64,000 nt of DNA, taken from the NCBI GenBank assembly GCA_032229885.1, contig JAVYAJ010000193.1:3954-67953 (forward strand), in the 5' to 3' direction. Below the pieces are notes generated by a model that was not told the origin of the DNA, did no database searches, and worked only from the letters and a program-made list of their open reading frames with translations. The position numbers and the translations under genes were made by a program. This DNA is from Anammoximicrobium sp032229885 (GTDB lineage Bacteria > Planctomycetota > Planctomycetia > Pirellulales > Pirellulaceae). Below are positions 17,329 through 26,755 of the stretch, one piece after another (position 1 is the first letter of the stretch; every line of letters begins with the position of its first letter).

Positions 17329-19203
17329 ATGAGCAAATACGCCAAACCTCTGGAAGTGGCCACGGACGCCGCGTTGCGCGCCGGCGCGATGTTGCGCGCC
17401 GAGTTTCACCGATCGGACGGGCCTCGCGGGTGCGACGGACACGCCCCGGTGGATCGCCAAGCCGAACTTCTGATTCGCGACCTCTTGCAGTCCGAGTTTG
17501 CCTGGAACTACCGCGGCGAAGAACTGGGGTACACGGCAACGCAGGCGGACGCGCCGCTGTGGCTGGTCGACCCGCACGACGGCACGTCCGTATTCCTTAC
17601 CGGCCGCCGCGGCAGCGCGGTCAGCATCGCCGCGCTGGAAGACGGCGTGCCCGTGCTGGGCGTGGTCTATGCGTTCGGATACCCCGACGATGACGGCGAT
17701 TTGATCTGCTGGGCCGAGGGGTGCGGGCCGCTGCAGCGAAACGGCCGACCGATCGGCGATGGCGACGCAGCCGAAGGGCGCGAGCCGACTCGGCGGTTCG
17801 ATCCGGTCGTGCTGTTATGGGCCACGGCCGACGCCCAGGCGCAGGCTGCTTGGCGCTGCGTCCAACCGGCTCGCTATGCCGCACTGCCCAGCATCGCATA
17901 TCGTCTGGCTCTGGTGGCGGCCGGCGACGCCACGGCCGCCGTGTGCGTCACCGGGCCGATGGGTTGGGATTACGCCGCCGGGCACGCCCTGTTGCGCGGC
18001 GTGGACGGCGTGTTGCTGAACCAGGCGGGCGATCCGATCAGTTATTCTCGGGATGGGCAGAGCTACGCAAGCCGTTGTTTCGGCGGAGACAAGACGCTCG
18101 TGCGAACGCTCGTGCCTCGAGATTGGACGGCCCTGTTCGCACCGGTTGGCCGCGCCCGCGGCCGCGGCTTTTCCTTGACGGCCCCGCGGCGCGGACGGGG
18201 CGTTGCCGATGCGGGGCTGCTGTGTCGCGCGCAAGGTTGCCTGTTGGGCCAGTTCGTCGGCGACTCGTTGGGCGGCTGCGTCAAGTCGCGATCCGCGACC
18301 GAGATTCGCAGCGAGTTTCCGGATGGCGTGCGCGACCTGGGCGACGGCGGTGTCGATGGTCGGCTGGCCGGCCAGCCGACCGACGACTCGGAACTGGCGC
18401 TGATGCTGGCCCGAACGCTGGCGCAACAGCAGGCGTTCGATCCAGACGCCGTGCGCCAGGCATACGTGCATTGGCTGGACTTGCCCCTGGTCGGCGACAA
18501 CCCGACGACGTTTGCCGCGCTGACGGCGACTTTGCGAGACGCGACGGTCGATCGGCGCCAGAGCGCCGAATCGGCCGAGGCGGACAGCCACGCCATCGCG
18601 CCGCTGGCCCGGATCAGCCCGCTGGGGATCTTTGCCGCCGGTCGGCCGGCGGATGCGTTCGCGTGGGCTCGCGCGGACAGCGGCTTGACTCATCCGCACC
18701 GCGTCTGCCAGGACGCGTCCGCGGTGTTCGCGGCGGCGATTGCCCATGCAGTGGGCAGCGGGGCGACAGCCCGCGAGGTCTATCGGACCGCGCTGACGAT
18801 CGCCCAACATGCCGAAGCGTGCGACGAAGTGTGTCGGTCCGTCCGCGCAGCCGAACACGCGGCTCCGCCCGAGGACGAGCGCCAGTCGGCCGGCGTTTTG
18901 GCCGCGTTGCAGAACGCCTTTTATCAGGTGCTGCACGCGCCGAGTTTCGAACAGGGCCTTGTGGCGACGGCGATGGCCGGCGGTGACGCCAACGCCAATA
19001 CGGCCATTGCCGGCGCGTTGCTGGGGGCCGTGTACGGCCGCTCGGCGATTCCGCGGCGGTGGCGGCGCGCCGTGCTGTCGTGTCGGCCGCTGCGAGGCAC
19101 GCCGACGGCGCATCCTCGCCACGTCGAATTCTGGCCCGTCGACGGGCTGGAACTTGCCGAAGCGCTGCTGTTGGCCGGGCAAGCCGCGTCGTCTCGCCAC
19201 TGA
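17329..19203 (+). CDS. Fusion of an inositol-monophosphatase-family domain and an ADP-ribosylglycohydrolase domain
   Basis: A 624-residue two-domain protein. Residues 1-270 belong to the Li-sensitive phosphatase superfamily (inositol monophosphatase/CysQ/FBPase): GEELGY (E64/E65), DPHDGTSVF (D81, D84) and WDYAAG (D214) are the three metal-binding motifs. Residues about 295-624 belong to the ADP-ribosylglycohydrolase (DraG/ARH) family, with GCLLGQFVGDSLGG, TDDSE (351-355) and GGDANANTAIAGALLGA (551-567). Families such as ARH3 have DTDT at the last site; here two of those positions differ, so binuclear Mg chemistry may be changed. ATG 17329 is the natural start of the phosphatase domain; the frame is open far upstream, inside the preceding gene. 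A TTGACA at 17291 could be a -35, but no good -10 follows. Confidence 0.88.
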   Translation: MSKYAKPLEVATDAALRAGAMLRAEFHRSDGPRGCDGHAPVDRQAELLIRDLLQSEFAWNYRGEELGYTATQADAPLWLVDPHDGTSVFLTGRRGSAVSIAALEDGVPVLGVVYAFGYPDDDGDLICWAEGCGPLQRNGRPIGDGDAAEGREPTRRFDPVVLLWATADAQAQAAWRCVQPARYAALPSIAYRLALVAAGDATAAVCVTGPMGWDYAAGHALLRGVDGVLLNQAGDPISYSRDGQSYASRCFGGDKTLVRTLVPRDWTALFAPVGRARGRGFSLTAPRRGRGVADAGLLCRAQGCLLGQFVGDSLGGCVKSRSATEIRSEFPDGVRDLGDGGVDGRLAGQPTDDSELALMLARTLAQQQAFDPDAVRQAYVHWLDLPLVGDNPTTFAALTATLRDATVDRRQSAESAEADSHAIAPLARISPLGIFAAGRPADAFAWARADSGLTHPHRVCQDASAVFAAAIAHAVGSGATAREVYRTALTIAQHAEACDEVCRSVRAAEHAAPPEDERQSAGVLAALQNAFYQVLHAPSFEQGLVATAMAGGDANANTAIAGALLGAVYGRSAIPRRWRRAVLSCRPLRGTPTAHPRHVEFWPVDGLELAEALLLAGQAASSRH

Positions 19204-19302
19204 CCGTACGTTTCCCGTTGATCCATCACACGGCCGGCAGATCCGGGCCGCGCCACCGACCTGTCGACTCACCCCGCCGACCCAACCGAGAAGGAGTATC
19301 CG

Positions 19303-20571
19303 ATGACCGTAGACACCCGAGCTTGCGACCGTCGTCAGTTCTTGGGCCACGTTGCCGCGGGAACGATTGTATCGCCGTTGGTCTTGGCGCGTGCGGCTCG
19401 CGCGGCGGACGCCGCGCCGCCCAGCGATCGCGTGGTGGCCGCCCTGATCGGGTGCGGCGGGCGCGGCCTGGGGCTGTTGGGCATCCACAACGATCCTGGC
19501 TGTACGTTGGCCGCCGTCTGCGACGTCGACCTGCAGCGCGTCGACGTCGCGCAGAAACGGATTGGCGGCGGTGAAGCCTACCAGGATTTCCGCCGGATCC
19601 TGGACCGAAGCGACATCGACGCCGTGCTGATCGGTACGCCCGATCATTGGCACGCCGCGATCACGACGATGGCTTGCCAGGCGGGCAAAGACGTGTACTG
19701 CGAAAAGCCCTTGTGCCGCACCATCGACGAAGGGCGGAAAATGACCCAGGCGGCGCGGCGTTACGACCGGGTCGTACAGATGGGCAGCCAGTATCGATCG
19801 ATCGCGCGTTCGCGCGAGGCCTGCGAATGGGTCCGCAACGGCCGACTGGGCAAGGTGCACACGGTGCGGTTGACGCACCCGTCAAACCGGACACACCCCT
19901 GCGAACCGTCGCGCCCGGTCCCGGCTAACCTGGACTGGGATCTATGGTTGGGGCCCGCCCCGTGGGCGGATTACCATCCGGCGAGATGCCATTTCAGTTT
20001 TCGTTACTTTATGGACTACGGCGGGGGCGCGCTGGCCGACAACGGCGTCCACATGTTCAGCGTCGTTTCCTGGGCAATGGGCACGGATCAGACTGGCCCG
20101 GTCTCGGTCGAGGCCACAGGGCGATCCGCGCCGAACAACCTGTTCGATGTGCCGGTGGATCTGCGCGTCCAGTACGAGTTTGCCGACCCACAGTTCACCA
20201 TGATCTGGGACCAGGGGCCAAACCAAAAACTGAACCTCGAGTTTGTCGGCAGCCAGGCCACTTTGAGCGGCTTCTGGGAGTTCGAGATCACGCAGGGCCA
20301 AGCCGATCTGTCGCCGACGCGCGGGGATGAGATCCAGTTGGAACGCAGCAACAGCCACAACGGCAACTGGCTCGAGTGCATCGCCTCGCGCCGCCGCCCC
20401 GTGCTGGACGTGGAAACCGGGCATCGCGTGACGACGTGGAGCCATCTGGGCAACATCGCCTATCAACTGGGCCGCAAGCTGCGCTGGGATCCGGCCGCCG
20501 AACAGTTCATCGCCGACGACGAGGCCAACCGCCTGTTGCGCACCGCGTACCGCGCGCCCTGGCGGCTGTGA
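19303..20571 (+). CDS. Tat-exported Gfo/Idh/MocA-family oxidoreductase
   Basis: A 422-residue NAD(P)-dependent oxidoreductase. A twin-arginine signal (RRQFLG at 10-15, then AAGTIVSPLVLARAARA) directs the folded, cofactor-loaded protein to the periplasm. The Rossmann start is ALIGCGGRGLGLLG, followed by VCDVD. The diagnostic family motif EKPLC sits in KDVYCEKPLCRTIDEG. The C-terminal half is the usual alpha/beta substrate domain (MDYGGGALADNGVHMFSV). Such proteins usually oxidise or reduce sugars and cyclitols. The substrate cannot be read from sequence; the nearby polysaccharide-active gene makes a sugar plausible. AAGGAG lies 6 nt before the ATG. Confidence 0.93.
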   Translation: MTVDTRACDRRQFLGHVAAGTIVSPLVLARAARAADAAPPSDRVVAALIGCGGRGLGLLGIHNDPGCTLAAVCDVDLQRVDVAQKRIGGGEAYQDFRRILDRSDIDAVLIGTPDHWHAAITTMACQAGKDVYCEKPLCRTIDEGRKMTQAARRYDRVVQMGSQYRSIARSREACEWVRNGRLGKVHTVRLTHPSNRTHPCEPSRPVPANLDWDLWLGPAPWADYHPARCHFSFRYFMDYGGGALADNGVHMFSVVSWAMGTDQTGPVSVEATGRSAPNNLFDVPVDLRVQYEFADPQFTMIWDQGPNQKLNLEFVGSQATLSGFWEFEITQGQADLSPTRGDEIQLERSNSHNGNWLECIASRRRPVLDVETGHRVTTWSHLGNIAYQLGRKLRWDPAAEQFIADDEANRLLRTAYRAPWRL

Positions 20572-20668
20572 ATGCCGCCTGCCGCACGAACGGTTCGGGC
20601 AGGCCTGGACTTGGCGAACGAATTCCCGGCCGTTGGCGGCGGGGGCGGCGACGCTGAGCCCCAGCGCT

Positions 20669-21793
20669 TCATGTGCGGCGTGCGTCCGAGGGCGGGTTTT
20701 CCGCGTCTTCGATTTGATAGTCGGCCAGTTTTTTGCGGAGCGTGTTGCGATTGATCCCCAGGCGCGCGGCGGCTTTCGTCTGTACGCGGTTGCACTCGGC
20801 GAGAACCTGAACGATCAACTCGCGTTCGACCCGATTGACGATCCGCTCGTGCATGTCCGCGGCGGCCGGTCCGGCGGCGGCCAGACCCTGCTGGACGACT
20901 TCGACGACCAGTGTGTCCAGATCCACCCCCTGAATCTGGCCGCGCCGTGCGCGGTCTCGGCCGGTAAGCACGCCCGGCAGCAGGGCCGGCGTCCAAGTGT
21001 CGTCTTCGGTCAGTACGACAGCCCGCTCGACGTAGCTTTGCAATTCGCGCACATTCCCCGGCCAATGGTAATCCTGCAGCGCTTGATGCACGTCGGGATG
21101 GACTTGCAGCGCCGGCCGGTCGGCGCGCTCGGCGAGCTGCCGCAGGAAATGCTCGACCAGCTCGGGGATGTCCTCGCGCCGCATCCTGAGCGGCGGAACC
21201 GTGATCGGTGCAACGTTCAGCCGCCAGTACAAATCCTCGCGAAATCGCTGCGCCTCGACCTCGCCCAGCAGGTCGCCGCTGTTGGTCGCGATCAGGCGGA
21301 TATCGGCGCGGCGCGTGCGCGTGTCGCCCAGGCGGGTGAACGAGCCGCCCTGCACGACGCCCAGCAACCGCGTCTGCAAGCGCAGCGGCAGCGCCCCGAT
21401 CTCGTTCAACACGAGCGTGCCGCCGCCCAGCGACTCGACACAGCCGACACGGCCGCCAACGGCCCCGGCAAACGCCCCGCGGACGTGGCCGAACAGTTCA
21501 CTCGCCAGGCCGAGTTCGTCGAACCCACGGCAATCGACGGTCGCCAGCGGCCCGCCGCTGCGGTCGCTGAGCCGATGGACCGCGTGGGCGAGCAGAGTCT
21601 TGCCGACGCCCGGTTCGCCCTGTACCAGCGCGCACGTGCGGCTGCGGGCGATTTGGCGCGCCCAGTGATTCACGTGCTGCATGGCCGGGCTGCCGCCAAC
21701 CAGACTCGAGGTCGGTGATCGACCGCCATCGGGCGGCCGATCGCCATCGGGCGACCGATCGCCATCGGGCGCTTGCGAGCTGTCGGCAGACAT
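20669..21793 (-). CDS. Sigma-54 activator-like AAA+ protein with altered GAFTGA and Walker B motifs
   Basis: A 374-residue protein of PspF architecture: no receiver domain, AAA+ domain (about 30-265) and Fis-type helix-turn-helix at the C-terminus (ECNRVQTKAAARLGINRNTLRKKL). Walker A is GEPGVGKT (59-66). The loop that touches sigma-54 is GAFAGA (106-111) instead of GAFTGA. Walker B reads GGTLVLNEIG with Asn130 where Asp is normal. The rest is canonical (RFREDLYWRLNV, YHWPGNVRELQ). Both substitutions were confirmed in the codons. In studied activators they impair sigma-54 contact or ATP hydrolysis, so this may be a weakened activator or a DNA-binding regulator. ATG 21793 is chosen for the AGGTAG upstream. 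The N-terminus holds an 18-bp DNA repeat encoding DGDRSP-like units. Confidence 0.85.
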   Translation of the reverse strand: MSADSSQAPDGDRSPDGDRPPDGGRSPTSSLVGGSPAMQHVNHWARQIARSRTCALVQGEPGVGKTLLAHAVHRLSDRSGGPLATVDCRGFDELGLASELFGHVRGAFAGAVGGRVGCVESLGGGTLVLNEIGALPLRLQTRLLGVVQGGSFTRLGDTRTRRADIRLIATNSGDLLGEVEAQRFREDLYWRLNVAPITVPPLRMRREDIPELVEHFLRQLAERADRPALQVHPDVHQALQDYHWPGNVRELQSYVERAVVLTEDDTWTPALLPGVLTGRDRARRGQIQGVDLDTLVVEVVQQGLAAAGPAAADMHERIVNRVERELIVQVLAECNRVQTKAAARLGINRNTLRKKLADYQIEDAENPPSDARRT

Positions 21794-21961
21794 GTGCAGG
21801 CTACCTGTCGAAGGCTGGGTGTGCGGTCCGGGCCGGCTTGGGGCCGCGGCTCGCGGGTTTTGCGCGCGGCGTTTGTCGGCGTCTGGACGAGCGAGCGGTT
21901 GCAAGCTGACATCCGCCGGACGGCCTCCTCTGTCGAACCGTGTTCGGCGCTTAGCGGGCTG

Positions 21962-22010
21962 GCAACGTTTCGCTGGAGCGCGACGTTCCGCTTGGTTGTG
22001 ACGTTCCGCC
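21962..22010. repeat. Three 18-bp-spaced direct repeats upstream of the sigma-54 activator gene
   Basis: On the + strand GCAACGTTTCGCT, GCGACGTTCCGCT and GTGACGTTCCGCC start at 21962, 21980 and 21998, an exact 18-nt period. They lie 170-220 nt upstream of the activator start and just after the HEAT gene stop. They resemble an operator array read from one DNA face, but no binding protein is known. Confidence 0.6.
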
Positions 22011-22023
22011 CGATGCGCGGCGT

Positions 22024-24381
22024 TCAGTTGGGTTGCGGCGAGGCGACGGCGCGGTTGGTGGTCAGTCCTTCGTGTGCGCCGCTGTCGCGGCTGGGTTCTT
22101 CGATCGCGTCGAGGATGTTGCCCAGCACCCGCTGTGTCGAGACATCCAGCGTCTCGCTACGGTTATAACGCTCGTATTGCTGAAGGATCTCGTCGCGAGT
22201 CAGGAGCACTCCGCGTCGCTGGACCGCTTGGGCAAACGCCGCGGCGGCCGCTTGCCGTTGGTCCAGTGGCCGCCCGTGTTGGCTGGCCAGCGATACCAGG
22301 GAACGCTGGCACTCGGGGCACCCCAGCAGTCCCAAAATTTGCGAGGCGCTCGTCGATAATTGCGGGGTATCCAACGCCGCCACAGCGGCCGGACGCACGC
22401 GGAACAGGTCATAAAAGGTCCGCGGCGGTTCGGCCTCGATCAGCCGGACCAAATGCTGCATCGCCCGACCAGCCTGGTCCAAGCGGCCGTCGTAGTCGAC
22501 TCGCCACAAGCCCGTCAGGTCCTTCAAACGCGAGACCTGGAAGCTCATGCTTTGCACATCGTGCGGCAGCGGAAAGGCGAGCAGCAGCGGATCCAGCTCG
22601 GCGATCTCCTCGGCACGCCGTTGATTCTCGCGGCGCGCCATCAGCCCGATCGGCAGGCCTGCGGTCAGCGGATCCTTGCGAAACATCTGAATCGTCTCGT
22701 TGGCGTCGAGCGAGTCGATTGCGTCGCTGATCAGCAAGAATTCGTAATCCGGATTGTTGATGGCCATCCGAAACGCTTCTCTGCCGCTCTCGGCGACATC
22801 CGCGCTCAAGCCGATCTCGTTCAGCACGCCGACCAGCGTCTGGCCTTTTTCGATTCGCGGCATCGCCACGAGCGCCCGCCGCGAGCCGACGGTGCGCACG
22901 AAATAACAGAACGTTTCCAAGAGATAGCTCGATCCGGGATAAGGCCGATCCGGATCCAACCGCATGATCGCGTCAGCCGCGGCCAGCCTCAGCCGCCGGT
23001 TGCTGTGCCGCAGGGCTTGGACCAGCGGACGAGGCTGTCCATCCATCGAGTAGACGAGCGTTGCCTCGCCCAGCTCGCCCAACAATTCCGCCGCGCCGAT
23101 CGCGGCTGCCGGATAGTCGTTCTGGATTGCGTAGGCCAAGGCGTCTTCGATCGCGGCCACCCCGACTTGTTTGGCTTGCGCGGCGAGCGTCCCATCGCCC
23201 TGGGGCAACGGCCGATCCAGGCCGCCTTCGATCTTGGCCTGAATCAGATTGGCCACCAGATAGAGACGGCGGGCGTCGCGGTTCTGGGGATCCAGCTTGA
23301 ACAGGTCTTGAGACAAGCGGGCCGCCATCAGTCGGGAAGCGTCGGCCGCCTCGTACGTCCGCGGGACGCAGCTCCGCGTAGCGGCGTCCCAGTGCCACAA
23401 CACGGTCTGATCGAGGTGGTTGACCCGTCCGACCGCGACTCCGTTCAGGTGCTCGCGGACACGGCGAAACAGATAGGTCACGGCCTCGACCCGCGACGGT
23501 TCGGAACCGACCAGTTGCACCAGTGCCAGGGCGGCGGCTTGGCGCGTCGCTTCGGGCACGCTCGGATCCAGCGCGGGGCCGACCAGAAACGGGATCGCGC
23601 GGGTCGAGCCGAATCCGGCCAACGCATGGATGGCTTGAACGCGCAGCCCCTCGTCGGGCGACTCGAGCGCTCCGAGCACGGGACCGAACATCGGCTGACC
23701 CAACTCGACCAAAGCCGTGCGAATCCAAGGATGCGCGGCTCGAAGCTGGTCATCCGCCAGAGCCTGCAGCAGAGGCGTAGCCGCCGCGTCGCCGGCGCGT
23801 TCCAAGTCGGCGATCGCCCGGGCCCGAATCGACGGCGACGGATCGCTCAACTGCGGAACCAGCGCGGCAAGTCGCCGGGGATCGCGCGCCGCCTCGTACG
23901 CCGCGTCTCGGACGGACTTGGCGAACTGGGCGGCCTCGGGCTGCATCCGCGGTTCGCGCGCCATGCGCAGGAAAAAGCCCGTTCCGTATTCGCGGTGAAA
24001 GGCCTCGAGCTGATCGCGGTCGGGCTGGGCGGCGATCAGCCGCGTCAGATAAAACTTGGCCACCTCAGGACGGTCGATGTCGAACAGCGACTTGACGGCG
24101 AACATCAGCTCGTCCGGCGTCGTCGGGTTTCGGTCCCGAATGGCCAGAACCACCGGGTCGCGTTCGGTGACGGCAAGCCCGGGGCCGGCGGCGTCCGCGG
24201 CCGCCGCTTTAGGCGCCGCGGCCTTGGGCGGCGGAGCGAACGGATCCGCCGCGGGTTTGGCCGGCTGGGCGAACGGATCCGCCGCGGCATTGTCGGCAGC
24301 CTGCTGAGCCGCCAGCGACGCCGTGACCGATAGCCAGACAAGCGTTGTTGCCGTGAAAACCGCGTGCGATGATCGCTTCAT
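22024..24381 (-). CDS. Secreted HEAT-repeat protein with a receiver-like domain
   Basis: A 785-residue protein with a signal peptide (MKRSSHAVFTATTLVWLSVTASLAA) and an Ala/Pro-rich stretch with two ADPFA(Q/P)P units (about 35-65). Residues about 165-330 contain HEAT-type helical pairs (LVPQLSDPSPSIRARAIADLERAG, PVLGALESPDEGLRVQAIHALAGFG); further helical repeats follow near 440-500. Residues about 535-625 resemble a response-regulator fold (VGVLNEIGLSADVAESGREAFRM, FLLISDAIDSL), but the phospho-acceptor surroundings are poorly conserved and the location would be periplasmic. ATG 24381 is supported by GAGGAA upstream and overlaps the argH stop as ATGA. The function is unknown; translational coupling to argH is the only context clue. 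Confidence 0.78.
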   Translation of the reverse strand: MKRSSHAVFTATTLVWLSVTASLAAQQAADNAAADPFAQPAKPAADPFAPPPKAAAPKAAAADAAGPGLAVTERDPVVLAIRDRNPTTPDELMFAVKSLFDIDRPEVAKFYLTRLIAAQPDRDQLEAFHREYGTGFFLRMAREPRMQPEAAQFAKSVRDAAYEAARDPRRLAALVPQLSDPSPSIRARAIADLERAGDAAATPLLQALADDQLRAAHPWIRTALVELGQPMFGPVLGALESPDEGLRVQAIHALAGFGSTRAIPFLVGPALDPSVPEATRQAAALALVQLVGSEPSRVEAVTYLFRRVREHLNGVAVGRVNHLDQTVLWHWDAATRSCVPRTYEAADASRLMAARLSQDLFKLDPQNRDARRLYLVANLIQAKIEGGLDRPLPQGDGTLAAQAKQVGVAAIEDALAYAIQNDYPAAAIGAAELLGELGEATLVYSMDGQPRPLVQALRHSNRRLRLAAADAIMRLDPDRPYPGSSYLLETFCYFVRTVGSRRALVAMPRIEKGQTLVGVLNEIGLSADVAESGREAFRMAINNPDYEFLLISDAIDSLDANETIQMFRKDPLTAGLPIGLMARRENQRRAEEIAELDPLLLAFPLPHDVQSMSFQVSRLKDLTGLWRVDYDGRLDQAGRAMQHLVRLIEAEPPRTFYDLFRVRPAAVAALDTPQLSTSASQILGLLGCPECQRSLVSLASQHGRPLDQRQAAAAAFAQAVQRRGVLLTRDEILQQYERYNRSETLDVSTQRVLGNILDAIEEPSRDSGAHEGLTTNRAVASPQPN

Positions 24382-25799
24382 CGTGGTTCCTCGTGTGGCG
24401 CGCGATTCGACGCATCCGCCTCCAGCCCCAAATGGTTTTTCCACCGTTCGACCTGACTGGCCACCTGGTTCGGACCCGTCGAGCCGTAGCTCACGAACCG
24501 TCGGACGGCATTGGCCACACCCAGCGCGTCGTAAACCGTCGCGTCAATGGTCGGATCCGCCGCTTGAAACTGTTCCAGCGACAAATCCGCCAAACGTTGG
24601 TTCTGCTGCGAGGCGAGCGCCACCAGGCTGCCGACCAGGTGATGCGCCGTCCTCTGTGGCAACCCGCGCAAAATCAAGTGCTCCATCAACGTCGTGGCGT
24701 CCAAATAGCCGCGATCCAAGCGTTCGGCGATTTCCGCTCGCCGTAGCTCGGCGCCCGCCACCAGCGGCGCCGCCAATGTCAGACATGCCTCGACGGTGTC
24801 GAACGCGTCGAACAGCGCCGGCTTGTCCTCCTGCAAGTCCCGGTTGTAGGCCAACGGCAGCCCCTTGATCAGCACCAGAAGGGTTTGCAGATCGCCCATG
24901 ACGCGCGCCGTTTTGCCCCGCGTCAGCTCGAGCACGTCCGGATTGATCTTCTGCGGCATGATCGACGAGCCGGTACAGAAAGCCTGCGGCAACGTGAGGA
25001 ATCCGAACTCTGAGGTCGACCACAGAATCCACTCCTCGGCCCACGCGCTCAGGTGCGCAGCGATCAGCGCCAACACGAATACGGATTCGACGACAAAATC
25101 GCGATCACTGGACACATCCAAGCTGTTGGCGGCAACGTCGTCGAAATCCAGCCGCCGCGCGACGTCGTGACGATCGATCGGCAAACTGGTTCCGGCCACC
25201 GCCGCACACCCCAGGCTACTGACGTTGACCCTTTTTCGACAATCGGCCAGCCGTTGCCGATCCCGTTCGAGTTTCTCGCAGTACGCGAGCCAAAAATGGT
25301 TCGCCAGTACCGGTTGTGCTCGCTGCAGGTGGGTATATGCCGGTAAAATCACGTCGGCGTCCTGATCGCACCGCTCGACGAACGACCGCTGCAGCGCCAC
25401 GATCGCGCGGTCCACGCGGTCGAGCGCATCTCGAACCCACAGTCTCAGATCGGTGGAAACCTGGTCGTTTCGGCTGCGGCCCGTATGCAGTTTCCGGCCC
25501 ACATCGCCCAAACGTTTGACCAACTCGTGCTCGATGTGCATGTGGATGTCTTCGAGCTCCACACGGTATTCGAACCGCCCCTGGTCGATCTCGCGCCCGA
25601 TAGCCCGCAGCTCGGATTCGATCTGCCGAGCTTCATCGGGCCCGATCAACCCGACCGCGGACAGCATCGCCGCGTGCGCAATCGAACCCGCGATGTCGTG
25701 CGCGTACAGCCGTTGGTCGAAACTGATGCTTTCGGTGAACTGCTCAACTCGGCGATCCGTTCCGGCCTGAAAAACTCCGCTGCGACTGGGACTGGCCAA
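24378..25799 (-). CDS. argH: Argininosuccinate lyase
   Basis: Last step of arginine synthesis: cleaves argininosuccinate to arginine and fumarate in the cytoplasm; tetrameric fumarase/aspartase superfamily. Recognisable parts are VEQFTESISFDQRLYAHDI near the start, HTGRSRNDQVSTDLRLW (105-121), the catalytic-type His in THLQRAQP (H157) and the signature loop GSSIMPQKINPD (277-288). With a TTG start at 25799 the length is 473, near the usual 460. TTG is preferred because AGGGAG sits 5 nt upstream; the open frame continues to an ATG at 25889 with an atypical 30-residue extension. It overlaps the HEAT gene by 4 nt. Confidence 0.95.
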   Translation of the reverse strand: MASPSRSGVFQAGTDRRVEQFTESISFDQRLYAHDIAGSIAHAAMLSAVGLIGPDEARQIESELRAIGREIDQGRFEYRVELEDIHMHIEHELVKRLGDVGRKLHTGRSRNDQVSTDLRLWVRDALDRVDRAIVALQRSFVERCDQDADVILPAYTHLQRAQPVLANHFWLAYCEKLERDRQRLADCRKRVNVSSLGCAAVAGTSLPIDRHDVARRLDFDDVAANSLDVSSDRDFVVESVFVLALIAAHLSAWAEEWILWSTSEFGFLTLPQAFCTGSSIMPQKINPDVLELTRGKTARVMGDLQTLLVLIKGLPLAYNRDLQEDKPALFDAFDTVEACLTLAAPLVAGAELRRAEIAERLDRGYLDATTLMEHLILRGLPQRTAHHLVGSLVALASQQNQRLADLSLEQFQAADPTIDATVYDALGVANAVRRFVSYGSTGPNQVASQVERWKNHLGLEADASNRAPHEEPR

Positions 25800-26755
25800 T
25801 GATGCTCCCTTTTGCGTGAAGTACGAGTGAACGGTTGATTGGGGCGTGCGAGCCGCACACGTAGTCCGCCTCGCTGCCGGAGACGGCATATCGGGTGCGC
25901 CGAACGCCGGAAAGTCTTTGTCCGAAGCGGCTCGCCGCGCAGCGAGTCGCGGCCACGACCTCAGCCGCAGCGCGAAACGAGCGGGCTGCCCAGCGCGAGA
26001 AACGTCGAGCCCGCGTTTTCCGGGCTCGTCCCCACACCCACTGGATGCTTTTTACGTCCGTCTGCTGCAAATGGACAAAACGCATTCGCTGGCAGACCGC
26101 GCGTGGTTCAGTAAAACCAGGTAGAATCTCGTCTTTCGAGGCGGCGCACGGGGCCCCTGCGCAGTATAACTTGCGAACTGCCGTCAACAAAGCGCGTGGA
26201 TGCCGGTGCGAATCATTATTTCTGCGCTGTTCGCGGTTGCGTTCGGCGCTATTTCCGCGGACCGGTGGTCGACACAGATTGGATACACCAGCCATACGGC
26301 GCCGTCACGGGGGCGCAAGCTAGGGCGTTGCCCCAGGCTACGGTGTACGATGGCCTGGGGCCAACACGACGGATATGGCTTGCGGCCAAAAGGCGTCTGC
26401 GGTCACTCGCCCCCGTGCGATGACAGCATGCCGGCTATTGGCTCGTTAATTTTTGCTCGAGCCCGTCAATTCGATGCAAGCCACGCAACTCATCTAACCG
26501 ATAAACTCGCCATAACCGCGGTAACCGCCATCGAGCGGCCGTGTTGCGCGCGGCTGCCAACAGCCAGACGCGACGCGCTGGAACAGGATCCGCGTCGGGG
26601 ATGAACGTGCGCGTGTGCGTCGTCTAACGGCCGCGGGACGGCGGTTATCTTCAGCGTGCGTTCATTGCTCTGGGGCGACGTCCGGGCACGGCGGAACATG
26701 ACGGGACGACCGTCCGCGGCAGAGCCAACCGGTCAGCATTCTCGCACAGGGCGCG
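25800..26755. other. Intergenic region between divergent genes
   Basis: About 950 nt. It must contain the argH promoter and that of the gene at 26756. A 134-codon frame at 26200 begins like a signal peptide but soon becomes composition noise and is not called. No repeat or RNA structure stands out. Confidence 0.5.

Noticed and set aside
26200..26604. 134-codon frame beginning like a signal peptide
   Set aside because: Only the first 20 residues look plausible; the rest is compositional noise and no ribosome-binding site precedes it.
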